Assembly: GCA_030272155.1 (NCBI GenBank)
Contig: CP126194.1
Location: 682,001-746,000 of the forward strand
Direction of reading: 5' to 3'
Length of the DNA stretch: 64,000 nucleotides
Source: Tetradesmus obliquus
Lineage: Eukaryota > Chlorophyta > Chlorophyceae > Sphaeropleales > Scenedesmaceae
Shown here piece after piece: positions 34,201-46,131 of this stretch; position 1 is the first letter of the stretch; each line of letters opens with the position of its first letter. A program made the translations under genes and the position numbers. Below the pieces are notes generated by a model, which was given only the letters and a program-made list of their open reading frames with translations, ran no database searches and was not told the origin of the DNA.

Positions 34201-37200
34201 CTGCGCCCAGCCCCAGCGGCGACGGCGGCACCACGCCGCAGACGCCATCTGCGCAGGTGACGTCGTACAGGTGGGTGCGAGGGCGGTGTGCTGCCAGGGC
34301 ATGCATGATGATTTGCAGAGGCTACGTCTGAATCCTGCAAGGCCTTCAGCTGCTTGGGCCACCCCTTAGCAGGCAACAACCAGGCACATCACTAGATATA
34401 CACGTTTGCTTGCTGGGGCGGTCTGCGCATTTGCAGGTCGGAGCCCTCCAGCTTCTTCAAGATTGCGGTGACAGGCTCCAAGACAGACATCAAGGTCAAG
34501 GGCAAGAAGTGCACCGCTGAGCTGGCGCCATCACGCAGGCAACAGCTGACAGGCCTGCCATCTACAGAGGAGGAGGCTGCGGCAGAGGCAGCTGCCGACG
34601 CAGCAGCAGCGCAAGCAGCAGGGTCTGCGGCAGCAGAGCTGCAGGACCCGCAGGTGGCTATGGTGGTGCCAGTGCAGCGGCTGTTTGAGTTTGCTGCAGA
34701 GGTGTGGCCAACGCCTGCTGACGGGCCGTTCCGCGCCACCAAGGTTGTAAGCATCAAGAGCAAGTACATCCTGTTCAATGACACAGGTGCGGCAGGGGAG
34801 CAAGATGCAGCAAATGTGCACGCTTTCACAGCATGCTGTGCACATTTAAACACATATCACATTCCTGCAAGCATGTGCAGTGTCGTTGCGACAGGCATGT
34901 GGCAGGCATTGTCATGCTTTTAGGCTTGTGCTGCATCGCCCTGAAGCACTGCTGCTGCCGTTGCTGCATGCGTGCACGCCCCTGCTGCTGCGCAGGCATG
35001 GCTCTGGAGTACAAGCAGAAGGGCACGCCTGACGTGAACCACAAGGGCTACAAGTCCTACGGCAAGGGCAGGAGGTTCGCTGGGGTGCTGCAGCCGCAGG
35101 AGAGGTGCGTGGTGCTGTGCCGGCATCAGTTACAGGCAAAGCTACAAGGCAACCATCGTGGTCACGCTCCGCTGTCACATTGTGCTACCCTGAACAATGA
35201 TGATCACTGGCAGGCAAGCGACCAAGCAACAAGTGGTTCTGGTTTTGGTGGCGAATCACACGATGCCTGTGCCTGCAGGTGTGCCTTCCACTGGGACAAC
35301 ATCAACGAGGCGCGCCTGCTGGTCATTCGGCCCGCTGCGCCCGGCTGGCCCTGGTCTGGCGCCTTCCCGCTGCCTGAGCGCGAGGACTACTTCGGGCTGC
35401 GCCTGCGCAACAGGTGCGGCATGGGGCAGGGGTGGGGCGACAGTCAGCAGGATGCACTAGCTGCAGCATACTGTTGGCAGTGCACCGACTACAGACATGC
35501 ACAGGCTGTTGCACTGCCAACTGCTGGCTTACAGCAAGTGCTTGCTTGCTGTGTGGGTCACGCAGTCAACACTTCTGATCTCTATGTACGCCAAATGTAT
35601 GCTGCAGGTGGAGTGAGGCCGCCATCATCATCCCCGTGAACAGCACGGTGGGCCGCTCCGGCAGCTGCCTCATCACCTTCAAGTCCACCAGCAGCGTGCC
35701 GCCGTTCCGCATAGAGAACCGCACCAAGGCAGTCATGGTCAGCATGCGCCAGCAGCTGGCAGATAGGGGCGGCGCAGGGCCCAACGGCCATGCGCCAGGG
35801 CCGTCGGGAGTCAGTGGGGCACGCCAGGAGGCAACGCCAAGGTGGGGCAACTGCAGCACAACTTATAATGTTCGGCCTGTCTGACAAACAAACCGAAAGC
35901 TGTTCTGGCAGCCCAACTGCCCAGCTTACAGTTGTGCTTGCAGTACTGTGTTGGGCAAGTTCACGTTTACATCACGTGAATGCCATGGCAATCTGCAGCG
36001 CGGCAGCTGCTGGCAGCTGCTCACACCACTCAACAGCATGCACATAACGCCCTGATTGGCCTGTGCAGGTCCACTGGTGATGCGCCGGCAGGCTGGGCTT
36101 GGGACAGCCTGGCGCCAGGCAGCGCAATGCCCTTTGCCTGGGATGACTACACAGCGAGGCATACTGTGGAAGTGACTGCGGCTGTGCTGGCGCCAGGCGG
36201 CAAGTCTGCTGGCGACGTGCTGGTCAGCAGCAAGCGTAGCACGTACAGCTTCGACCTGGACACGTTCAAGGTGAGGGTTGCTGGGCCTCTTTGCAGGACA
36301 TAGCTTGCTGCTTGTTGCTGGCTGTGGTCAAGGACCCTTGAGTGTGCGCGCAAGGCTGAAGCGTGTAAGCAACATTTTGTGCTGTGTAAGTCAGCTGTAC
36401 AGGTGCGCTCTACTCACCACTGCGTAGGCGCGGCATTGCACCCAACGATTGTGCTACGTCACTGCAATGTTAACGTGCCCAACGGCTTCCATTAACTTTG
36501 CTGCCATCTGCTTATTTGTGCCCTGCAGAATGACAGCAAGCAGCCGCACTTCATAGAGCTCAGGGGCACCACACGCACACTGCGCAGCAGCCGCTCATCC
36601 ACAGCGGCTGCTGCCGCAGCAGCAGCCGTGGCGGCAACCTCAACTGACGATGGTCCAGCAGGGCCTGCTCCAACACTCACAGCATCTGCCGTGCCTGTGA
36701 GCCACCAGCAGCAGATGCAGCTGTCAGGCTCCACCCGCAGCAGCCAGCTGCAGCAGCAAAGCCGCCAACAGCAGCAGCAGCAGCAGCAGTTGTCTGCCAG
36801 GTCAGTGCATCCAGGTGCAGGGCTGTTTCTGCCACATATGCCAGCAGCACGCAGCTCAGGGGGCTTTGAGATCAGCCCAGAGTCTGCAGCGCAGGCAGCA
36901 GCAGAGGGCACTGCGGCGACAACAGCTGCAGATGGTGGCATTGTCGGCAGCAGCAATGCCAATGGTAGCAGCAGGAAAGCAGCGTCCAAGGCTAGGGCTG
37001 TTGCAGTGTTTGACAAGAAAGTGTACGTGTCGCTCTATGCTGATGGCCCCACCAAGGTGCTCTGCTTCAGTGACAGCCCGCTGGCAGGACTGGGGGCAGA
37101 GGACGAGGGCGGCACACAGCAGCTAATGAGCAGGCTGCAAAAGGCAGCACGGCAGCTGGCACAAGTTGACAGGCAGCTGGGAGTAGCCGGCCTGGGCTTG

Positions 37201-40200
37201 CGCACCGTGCGCGGGTCCCGGGCTGTGCCAGCTGCGCTGCTGTTCCAGCAGCAGCAGCAGCAGGCGCGGCAGGATCAGCAGCGGTTTGGCGGCGGTGCAG
37301 ATGCTGTGACAGCAGGCGCGCTGATGCCTATGGCGCTGCACCCGCCTGGCAGCAGCCGGCTGGCTGGTGGTATGACCACCGCTGCCGTGTCTCTGCTACA
37401 GCAGATGAGCTCGCAGCAGGCACAAGCAGTGGCAGCTGGCGCTGGGGGGCCCTGGGCCGGCCCAGAGGCTGCTTCTGCAGCAGCTGCTGGCCAATACCTG
37501 TCTGACATGCGCCGGGTAGGCGTGCAAGGCAAATCTGTGCTGCTGCACTTCAACCACTCCTGATGCTGGCTGTACACCAGTTGGCCGCTAGAACACCGCC
37601 AGCACTGATTGGAGACCAGCGGTGCGACATGAAGCGTCTTGAATGCTGTGCTTGTGTGGCTTGTGGCGCTGATTACGGATGGTGGGGTGCAGTTACTTGG
37701 TAGTAACCAACTGCTGCTCCTGTTGGACATTCATTGTCATATCCAATGCAGGCGAGTGGCACATCTGGCACTGCCAGTCCCAGCTTCAGCGCTCAAGGCC
37801 TGCGCATTGCAAGCGTCACCGCACAAGGCGCCACCTTTGCAGCAGCATCTGCCCTGTCTTCCGGCAGAGCTGGCCAGCTGCAACCGGCAGCTACCATGGC
37901 CTCAAGCTTGGCGAGCGGCAGGGTCCCACCAAATGCTGCTGCAGCTGCTGGTGCTGGGCTGCGTGTGACTGGCGGTGTGCTGGCTGTGGAGGATGACGTG
38001 GCTGATGCAGGGCTGCGCGTGCATTATGACAAGCTGACGCTGCTGCTGGACAGCGGGCTGCCCATGGGAGGCAACTGCAAGGTGGGCAGCTGTGACAGAA
38101 AGGATGCAGGTGCTGTACTACATAGTATGTAGTGCGCGGAGGTGTATGTTTGTCCTTGCTCATTGCAACACTGTCGACCTGGTATGCCAGTGTCTGTGTG
38201 CGCGTGCTTGGCTTGTAGAGCAAGGCGCAGCAGCTGCTTGATTTTCTTTTGTGGTGCCTGGTGTACAATGTGCTTACAGGTGACGCTCAAGTGTGCGCGC
38301 GGCCTGATGCCTGTGGGGCTGTCTGAGCGCATGAGCGGCTGCCAAGCGCGGCTGCTGCTGGCTGGGCACAGCACCGCCATCAGCGGCGTGGTGGCTCGGG
38401 CACGGGACCAGGAGGGCGTCAGCTGGGACCATGAGGAGCAGTTCACTGAGGTGGGTGGGGGTTCAACCATGTGTTGCTGCACAGCAAGAGCTTGGCGCAG
38501 GCGTGTGCTGGATACACGGCTGCCAATTTGCCTCCAGCAGTGCAGCATGATGTTGAGGCTTCTGCGTGCAAGATTGATGTGACAGGTGCTTGGGACTGGC
38601 CTCTAATTCCCATAGATCTTGCTCTGCCTTGTTGCGGCGTGCTGAGCGGCGTGCTTTGTGTGGCTGCAGGTGACTGCGCTGTCTGAGCTGGTCATCGAGG
38701 TGTGGGGGCTGCCCAGCCAGAGCATGTTCTCAAGCATGCACGGCCGCAGCAGCAGGGCAGGACCGCGTGGCAAGGCAGATGGCAGCAATGCAACAGGCCG
38801 CAAGCAGGACAGCAGCAGGGCAGGCGATGCTGCTGGCAGCAGCAGCGGCTACGGCAGCCAGGCCAGCAGCCTGCGCAGCGGCAGCATCTTCCTGGGAGCT
38901 GTCAACGTGAGTAGCTGGCTGAGCAATAGTTTGTGACAATGATGCTGCAGCGATGCCTTATCCCTGCGCAGACGCTTGCAGTTTATTTCAAGGCGCTGTG
39001 CGCAAGGCAGCTGCCATGGCAATTGAACCTTGAAAGGTGCCAGGTGAACGCTATTAGTTCAGTAACTGCTCGCTTGAAAAAACAGCTCTCACATCTGTTG
39101 TGGCCGCTGTGCGTGTTTTACCGCTGCTGCCGTGCAGATTCCGCTGCTGCAGACGCTGCCCAACACTTCTACTGCCAGCCGGGAGCTGAGCTGGTACAAC
39201 TTGATGCGGCGCTCAGGAGAGCAGCACGTCACAGGACAAGTGCAGGTGCGGCTTGCATCCCACCAGCCCGCACTTTATGTGCAGGCTGCTTGTCCTACAG
39301 CCTGCGCAGTGACAGCAGCCACTGGTGCTGGTGAAAATTGCATGCTCCGCCATTTTTGTGCACAGCAGGCCAGTGACGTCGCGGCTTTTTTCCTCTAGCT
39401 GTAATCTCATGCTTTTTGACACAGGCTCTGGTCGCTGAGCAACATACTAAACCGCAGTCCTGTGAATTGTGCTGCATGCAACTGAAATACCACAGGTGGG
39501 CTTCGCCTGGAGCTTCACGCGCGAGACGCTGCTGGCCTGCGAGCTCACCGAGCTGGAGCGGCTGCTGGCAGCGCGGCAGGAGGTGCTGGCACGCCTCAAC
39601 CCGCTCAGCAGGGCACGCGTGGCGCGCCTCATGGGCCTGCCGGCAGCAGCAGCAGGGTTGTTTGGTGCAGCTGGTGACGGCGGGGCAGCTGCTGCTGCTG
39701 CTGCTGCTGGTGATGTGGCAGCTGCAGGGCAGGGGGAGGAGGATGACTGGGAGGGCAGCATCACCAGCGATGACACAGGAGACAGCTCGCCACTTACAGC
39801 TGCCAGCCCTGCCTCTGCTGCCCAGCACAGCCCGCGTCAGCAGCTGCTCCAGCAGCAGCAGCAGCAGCCTGGCAGTGCCAGCGCAGCTGCCAGCGCACGC
39901 AGCTCCATTGTGACGACTCCAAATGTCTTCTCGGGACTTGACCTGGGCATGGCAGACAGCTCAGTGGTGTCCCTGGAGGTTGGTGTAATGGAGGTGGCCA
40001 ATCTCACACCCAGGTCAGGCTGGAGCCAGGACCTGACACATGTGCTGCTGAGCAGCGCAGCGGCAGGCAGCGCGCGCCGCTCCGTGAATGCAGGCGGCGG
40101 GCTGCTGCTGAGTGAGGCGGTGAAGAAGAGCGACCTGCCGCTGCCGGTGGTGTACGTGTTCTGCGGGCCTGGCGGCAGCAAGGACTCTGGCGTTGAGGTG

Positions 40201-43200
40201 AGACTGCAGCTGGCGCAGCACATGGGTGGCTGATTGTCGGGCCTTGTGGCAGCCTTGCTTGAGCAAAACTGATGCTTGGTGCAGCACACAAACAGACAGG
40301 ATACTGTACTGGCTGATTCTGTTTTTCTGACGAGTCTATGTTACTCTGCATCGCTCCACGCAATAGCACAGAAGCCGCAGCACAACGTTCAAACGCGCTC
40401 TTGCTCCAACAATCAACTAATTATCTGCTGCTGCGCCCTTGCAGGTGTCGTCTGGCGTGCACTCGCTCAACCCTGTGTTTGCCGACAACCTGATGCGCTT
40501 CCAGCACGTGGGCATGCGCAGCATGCTGCGTGTGCTGGTCTACGACAGGCGCAGCGCGCTGGACAGCAGGCTGCTGGGCGTGGCCAGCCTACCGGCTGCC
40601 GCAGTGCCCACCAGCAGCAGCGCGCCGGTGTACATGTGGCTGCCGCTGAGCCCACCAGCTAGCAGGGGCAAGGGGCGGCTGGGCAAGCTGCAGGTGAGGC
40701 CGCTGGCTGGGGTTGGGCAGCTGGCTACTATTTGGACGGGAAGGGGGGCTGCGGTCGGGGTCCAATTGCCTGCTGTTGCTCCCTGAAAGCCACAGCGTCC
40801 TACTGTCTGTCATAGCCTGCGCACAGCGCTGCCGTGCACTGCCTAGTAAACGCTGCTTTGACAGAGGCCAGGTGCAGGCGCCTGGCCTCTTCAGCTGCAG
40901 ATGCCATATGTACACACAACGCCTTGAGCTGGCTTGTGCACTTACTGCTGCAATGCTGCAGGGCTACATGCCGTGGTCCGCGCATGGCCTGGATGCAGCA
41001 CGCCAGCAGCTGGGCGGCCGCGTCCACAGCCCTCATCATGCGCGCAGCGGCACATTCTCACCGCAGCACCAGCACCCCATTCAGGTGCTGCTGCGCGTGC
41101 GCGTGGTCAAGCCAGCCACGCACAACACCACAGCAGCGCTGCAGCTGAACCTGGAGGGCCTGCAGCTGAATGCCAAGACAAATGGCGGCGACGAGCTGCT
41201 GAACCTGACAGTCAGCACGGTGCAGTGCGCGCTGCTCAACACGACGCGTGAGTGGCAGCTCAGCCTGAGCGTGCTGAGCATGCAGCTGGACAACCAGCTG
41301 CTGGAGACGAGGCACCCAGTGGTGCTGTCGCCTGCGACGATGGGAGAGGTGAGGCTGGCACAGGGATGCGTAGGGGATGAAGAGTGATGTGGGCCGTCGC
41401 TTAGCAACAGTGTGATTACCTGCCTGCGTGTGGCTGGCACGCATGTGAAAGCGGCACTTCATGCCGGCGGTGGACAGCAGGCGTGCAAGCCAGCAGCAGC
41501 ACTGTGCCCTGCAGCTCTGTGTACCGCAGGCTCCTGCAGCTGCTCATCTCGCCTGCGTGCGCTGCCTGCCTGCCTGCAGGACGCTGTGAAGCCTGTGAGT
41601 GAGCGTGACTCGAAGGCCATTGTGCTCACCACAGACAAGACGCTGGACGACATGGACGGGCCAGGGCAGGCACTATCGTTAGCAGTCACACGCAGCGCCG
41701 GCAACTGCAGCAGGCGTGGCGTGCCAGCCGCCATAGTAGCTGCTGCCAGTAACAGGCAGCTGCAGCTGACAGGAGCGATCGCCAGCGGCAGCAGCAGCAG
41801 CAATGTGGCGCGCAAGGTGCCGCTGATCAGGCTGAGCTTGTGTCAAACGCTGACCAGGCCTATCACTGGGGCTGACTCCGGCTCTCCAACAGCTGGAGCT
41901 CCAGCAGAAGCAGACGCAGTTGATCAGGCTGGATCTAGCAAATCAGCAGCGGCGGCCACTGCAGGCGCTGGTGCAAGCAAAGCCACCACAGCAGAAGCAG
42001 CAGCAAGCACAAGCAAAGGAGCAGGACCGGATAGCTCTGCAGCTGCAAGCGATAGAGGCATCGCACCAGCAGGTGGCGTCAGTGCTGGCAGTGGTGGCGG
42101 CAGCGGCAGCAGCAAGTCTGCTGTGAGCAAGGCTGCAATCATGTCGTTCAGGAAGGTGGAGCTGCTGGTGGGGGCAATGGACCTGAAGACAGACCAGGTG
42201 GGTGCAACTGTGCATGTGTGGTGAGCAGATGTGATGCGCGTGCATGCTTGATGTGCCAGGCTGCAGGAAGTGGCATTGAAGCTTGCTGTTCAAGCCGTGT
42301 TGGCCGTTATAGTCTCTGCTGGCAAAGCAGAGCAATGCATACAGAGGAGTGGCTGCATGTGGTTCCTGGAATTGTATGAACACGGTACAGAACTAAACGC
42401 TGCAACAGACCAGCGTGTTCACGCAGCCATTACTTTGCTGCTGTGCTGCAGGCGTTCCTGGAGGCAGTATACGTGTTCCTGCAGAGCATGCCACTGGCAG
42501 ACTTACGGCAGGATGAGGCCTGGCAGCAGCACGTGGCAATGCTGCAGAATGCCACTGCGCAAGCAGCCCCAGATGCCAGTGAGGCAGCCAAGCGGCAGGC
42601 AGCAGCGCAAGCAGACAGCGCAGCAGCGCCAGCAGCCACATCACCGCGGCTTGCTGGCAGCAGGACGCCGCCCGCAGCGGCTGCAGCAACTGGCCCAGTG
42701 CTGGTGCCAGGGCCTGGCGGTATTGCTGCTCCAGGTTCCCCTTGGTTAGGTTCAAGGCAGCCACAACTAGCTGCGCCTGCTGCTGGCGGTGCAGCTGTAG
42801 CCTTTGGCACAGCAACAGGCAGCCGCACGTATGTCGGGAGCCCGTCATTTGGCTCGGCATGGCAGCAGCAGGGTCAAGAACAGCAGCAAACCTGGCAGCA
42901 GCAAGCAGCAGCCAGGGGTGGCACAGCAGAGGCCTCTACAGCCGCCTCTAGCATGAGCTTTGCGCCACTGCTGGCCCGCAGCAACACCACAGCAGTAGCA
43001 GCAGCAGGTGACCGAGGTGGCAGCAGCAAGGCGGCTCGCCGCGCCGCTGCTGCCTCGCGTGCTGCGCTGGCGAGTGCCCTGGTGCTGGCCTGGTTGCCTG
43101 AGAAGCACGATGCTGAGCTGAGCAGCATGAAGGGCCAGAGCAGCACCTGGTACTTCCTGGAGAAGTTCACCATCAGTGCGCTGTGCCTGAACGTCACTGT

Positions 43201-45562
43201 GGCCCTCACCAGCAGCTTCAGGACCACAGAAGCAACCCCAGGCATGGGCGCAGCAGCAGCTAGTGGCGAGGAGGGTGCCGGCAGCAGGGGCCATCATGGC
43301 GGCGGCAGCAGCGGCAGCCCTGGCGGCATGCTGGATGAGATGCAGCGCATGCTGGTCAAGGGCATGGTGAATAGGCTCAGTGGTGACAGCGGCCTGCAGC
43401 TGATCAATGTCAGTGATGTAGGGCTGCAGCTGGGGGCGGTTGACCTGCAGAACAGGCTGCTGAACCAGGTGGGGCTGGCCAGCCACCTGTACCGGCACTA
43501 CAGATGGGCTGCTGTGGCGCAGTCGCGCAAGGTGCTGGGCGGCGTGGGGCCGGGCCTGACGCAGATTCCTGCAAGGTGAGCAGCGGCAAGCTGAGCATTC
43601 TGGACGGTGGTGCCAGCAAGGTTAGGAAGATTCATCATCTGCAGCTGGGTAGTCGTGACGCCTGCTGATGAAGCTGTGAGCGTAAGGTGTACCAAGTCCA
43701 CGTATGAGAGCAATTGCGCATCCGTAGGCATCTGTAACATGGACGGGGTGTAAGCAGCCTGCATTCTCCTGCAAGCCAAAGTAACGCAGGCGACGTCAAA
43801 CATAATACACCTTTACCGCCCTTGCTGCACAAACCAACCATTCACCGCTGCCCTTCCCTGTGTCTGTGTGCTGCTGCCGCCCTGCTCCTGCCGTCCCTCG
43901 CCTGCAGCATCCTGTGGGCTGGCGTGTCCATGGTGGACCTCACCTACGAGCTGGTCACGGCGCGCAACAAGAACCCGATCACCTTCCCCTTTGCGCTGCT
44001 GCACGTGACCTTCACGCTGCTCAGCCAGCTGGTGGGCGTCACCTCGCGCTTCGTGATCGCGACGCTGGCGCTGGTGCCAGTGGAACGGCACGGCACGCTC
44101 AGCGGTGAGTGGGCAGGCACGCAGAATGCTGCATGCAGGCAAGGTGCTGCGGCCACCAGGCGCCAAGGGTCTCCAAGCTGGCATTGTGAAATGTCACTGG
44201 GCCGTTCCCTGGCTTGTCAGTGCACATACTCGCAGCTGGTGGATCGTGCAGTGCCGGGTTCGTCAATTGCGCACCCAGATACATGTTGCCCTCTTGCAGG
44301 ATTGCTGTTTACATGTGCTCTGCCCGCTGCCTGCTGCTGCAGACCACTCTGCGCTGCAGCGTTACGTGCGCATGCCAGACACAGCGGGCGAGGCCTTCTA
44401 CCAGGCCCTGGCCGAGCTGTACCTGGGCACTGCAGCAGGCGTGGCGGGGCTGCTGCTGGACCCTGCGGCAGGCATGCGGCTGCAGGGGGCTCTGGGCGTG
44501 GCAGGCGTGCTGGTGGGCCTGCTGAAAGGCACTGGCGGCCTCATGGTGCGGCCAGTGATGGGTGTGATGGATGCCAGCAGCAAGATCCTCAAGGGGGTGG
44601 GGCTGCTGTGCTTGGGCAGGCGGGGCATCCAGGGGAAGCTGGTGCGGAGGGTGCGGGCGCCTGGGGCACTGGAAGGCCCTGGTGCAGGGGCAGGGGGTGG
44701 TGCAGGTGCCCTGGCAGTGTTTGGCAGGCAGATGGGGGCAGCAGGACGGCCTACAGCGGGGCTGTGGGTGGATGATGCAGCGCTGCACGCTGCACTGGTG
44801 GCCAGCTGGCAGGCGCGGCTGCCAGCGCTAGCCAGCGAGCTGGCGGGTGACACTGTGATGGATGTGCTGGCGACGCGCAGCTGCCGGCTGCTGCTGCTGA
44901 CGCGGCAGCACGTGCTGTACATGCGGGCGCAGCTGCCTACGCGGGGGCAGAACGCAGGCAGCTGCAGCTACAGCCTGCGCTGGCTGCTGCCGTGTGGGCG
45001 CGTGGACCATGTGCGGGGCGCTGAGGAGAGCCTGCGCATCATTCTGGAGTACCACAGCCAGCTGAGGGTGCCTGATGTACAGGCCTGGAGGCAGCGGCGC
45101 CAGCAGCAGCACAGGCTGGACAAGGCGGCTGCCGCAGCAGCTGCTGCTGAAGCTGCCAGGCCAGGCCAGGATGGCACGCAGCAGCAGCAGGGCAGAGCAG
45201 TGGTGGCAGGAGCAGCTAGCAGCGGCCAGATGGGTGGCGCAGCAGCAGGGGCAGCCAACCCTCTGGCTAAGAACAGGGAAGCGGACAGCAGCAGCGCAGC
45301 GGCGCGTGTGCTGCTGCGCGTGCCGCTGCACCGCAGCTTGCGCTGCGCCAGCGCTGAGCTGTACCAGCAGGTGATCCGCGCTGTCAGCAGGCACCTGGTG
45401 CAGGCAGAGGCGGCAGCAGCTGCTGGCGCTGCAGTGCCAGCAGCAGCAGCAGCTGGTGGAGACGCCGATGATGAACAGACAGCCATGGGAGAACGTAGCG
45501 CAGCCATGGGGCGTGGTGTACATGATGTTGATGGCTATGGTGATTTGTACCTGGTTGTCTGA
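9071..45562 (+). CDS. VPS13 (family): Giant VPS13-family bridge-like lipid transfer protein
   Basis: A single gene of about 62 exons spans 36.5 kb, with roughly 24.2 kb of coding sequence (about 8,000 residues); typical VPS13 proteins have 3,000-4,500. Start: the ATG at 9071 opens a 223-nt exon whose phase matches the next exon. Stop: TGA at 45560-45562. Family signs in order are a chorein-type N-terminal region with the WW...YVSLYR motif, repeated beta-strand blocks of the lipid-conducting groove, a VAB/SHR-BD domain with FAWDDY and ADGPTKVL, two C2-like modules, a conserved LDNQLLETRHPVVL strand, and a C-terminal Gly-rich amphipathic helix region followed by a PH-like fold. VPS13 proteins sit at organelle contact sites and move bulk glycerolipid between membranes. 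The excess length comes from Ala/Gln/Ser/Gly-rich inserts encoded by CAG/GCA runs. Exon phases agree at nearly all junctions checked; two places are unresolved (10739-11304 and 33792-33912). Domain blocks are listed separately with exon positions. Confidence 0.9.
15082..17935 (+). other. VPS13 2.85-kb exon dominated by low-complexity inserts
   Basis: The largest exon of the gene, open for about 950 codons between an AACAG acceptor and a CAG/GTGCGC donor. Islands of groove-like strand (LDYAMFLLFHQQRL, VVDFLDKFTVNFMAVNFG, DTLTVFLAHLKLTVGPHTVSMLLQLM, LHVQLQAALCHVRLNMERPYW) are separated by hundreds of residues of Ala, Gln, Ser and Gly. The island spacing suggests that repeat expansion pushed apart beta strands of the lipid groove. 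The opposite strand of this exon shows long Cys/Leu-rich frames, which are shadows of CTG repeats. Confidence 0.8.
25040..25255 (+). repeat. Diverged direct duplication inside a VPS13 intron
   Basis: Two blocks of about 90-110 bp (about 25045-25150 and 25165-25255) share the order GGGACxG..GGCTGGCTA/AGCCAGCTAGC, then CAGATG, CATAGCAAGCTGGGTT or CTACAGCAAGCTGGGTT, then CTGTTGCGTGCG or CTATTGTGTGCG. They lie in the intron 25027-25325 and also resemble the 3' end of the preceding exon (GCAGACCGCACACT beside GCGGACCACACACT), suggesting tandem duplication that began at the exon edge. Confidence 0.6.
26165..26275 (+). repeat. TGGTACAACTGG short repeats in a VPS13 intron
   Basis: TGGTACAACTGG-type strings occur at about 26174, 26183 and 26258, flanked by GTGTGGTGT strings that also recur. 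They lie in the intron 26080-26291. They look like small local slippage duplications rather than a mobile element. Confidence 0.6.
28621..28672 (+). repeat. CTGAACCTCTGCTT tandem repeat in a VPS13 intron
   Basis: Three imperfect units of about 17-20 bp: CTGAACCTCTGCTTTTGG, ACCCTCTGCTTG and CTGAACCTCTGCTTGCTG. They sit immediately upstream of the acceptor of the exon that begins at 28687, so they form part of its polypyrimidine region. Confidence 0.7.
32984..37515 (+). other. VPS13 VAB / SHR-BD adaptor-binding domain
   Basis: Exons read: 32984-33235, 33385-33414, 33553-33791, (33913-33961 uncertain), 34044-34270, 34437-34786, 34996-35104, 35279-35413, 35608-35841, 36069-36270 and 36529-37515. 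The block opens with FWLDNRSGVNLVLSDLDRR, the usual first strand of VAB repeats, and continues with GRRFAGVLQPQER and HWDN then EREDYFGLRLRNRW. It next has SVPPFRIENRT, AWDSLAPGSAMPFAWDDY (the near-invariant aromatic-AWD motif) and VYVSLYADGPTKVLCFSD. In known VPS13 proteins this domain binds Pro-x-Pro adaptor peptides that direct the protein to particular organelles. A large Ser/Gln insert follows the last motif. The 33792-33912 junction is unresolved: the small exon at 33913 does not fit in phase, and skipping it does. Confidence 0.85.
38280..40693 (+). other. VPS13: two C2-like modules
   Basis: Exons 37752-38081, 38280-38450, 38670-38906, 39138-39245, 39496-40197 and 40445-40693. Module 1: VTLKCARGLMPVGL, then ELVIEVWGLP, a Ser/Gly-rich loop, IFLGAVN, IPLLQTLP and SWYNLMRRSG, which is the strand order of a C2 fold. 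Module 2: VSLEVGVMEVANLTP, VVYVFCGPGGSKDSG, NPVFADNLMRF, LRVLVYDRRSALDSRLLGV and YMWLPLSP. Both are split by long loops. C2 modules bind membranes or lipids, sometimes with calcium; the acidic calcium loops are not obvious here. Plant VPS13 proteins are reported to carry a C2 domain; two consecutive ones between VAB and the C-terminus is my reading of the sequence. Confidence 0.68.
40962..45562 (+). other. VPS13 C-terminal region
   Basis: Exons 40962-41348, 41580-42197, 42452-43575, 43908-44104 and 44343-45562. The first has VLLRVRVVKPATHNTTAALQ and SVLSMQLDNQLLETRHPVVL, a hallmark of VPS13. The third has TWYFLEKFTISALCLNVTVALTS and LASHLYRHYRWAAVAQSRKVLGG, matching the family's conserved end of the groove. 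The last two carry the Gly-rich segment (AGVAGLLLDPAAGMRLQGA, GTGGLMVRPVMGVMDASSK) that corresponds to the amphipathic lipid-droplet/mitochondrion-binding helices. A PH-like stretch follows (TRSCRLLLLTRQHVLYMR, LRIILEYHSQL). The terminal residues are Ala-rich and end with DLYLVV. Confidence 0.88.
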
Positions 45563-46131
45563 GAGAGTGGCTGGGTGCAGTTGTGGATGGCTAAGTGTGG
45601 TGCACCTTTGACAATGTTGCTGGCATGCTCTGTTGTGCTGGCAGCCTCCAACTAGCGGCCTTTGGGGGGTTTTTGGCGGGAGCTTGTTTCAAATGTCGTG
45701 CCTATCAAGTGCAGGATCTTTCATCAAAATCGACGACTGGTTCGATTGCCTTTTTTACGTTCAATCTTTGCGTAAAGCTGTGCACCTGTGTAGAGGCATC
45801 ACGCTGGCTTCAGACAGCCCAGTTTCAGGGTACTACACAGGTTGTCCGTCAAGCGAGCGGTTGATCTGATACAATCATTCAGGTGATCGCACTTAAGAGT
45901 AGGCATATGAGCGTTGCCATGCATCCAATTCAGCCTGCGTAGCCCTGACCAACGACACACCTTGGACGCACAATCGCACACCCAGCTCGCTTCAAGGACT
46001 GTTCCCTTGCGTGATCTTGCTATTGGGCTTTCAGCATCATTGATGTTGCTCTGTTAGCCGGCTAGTGCGGCCTCACAGCGCAGCTATAGAACAGCAGCAG
46101 CAGGTGGAGGAACCAGGCACCGTGGAACCTC
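45563..46131. other. Spacer after VPS13, no gene seen
   Basis: 569 bp between the VPS13 stop and the next ATG in the same direction. It should hold the VPS13 3' untranslated region and the next promoter. Composition is more AT-balanced than the flanking exons. I did not find TGTAA in it. Short open frames have no supporting motif. Confidence 0.5.

Noticed and set aside
9071..45562. Several adjacent genes instead of one VPS13 gene
   Set aside because: Exon phases continue across nearly all junctions, all exons are on one strand, the family's domain order is preserved from N- to C-terminus, and no internal start/stop pair interrupts it.
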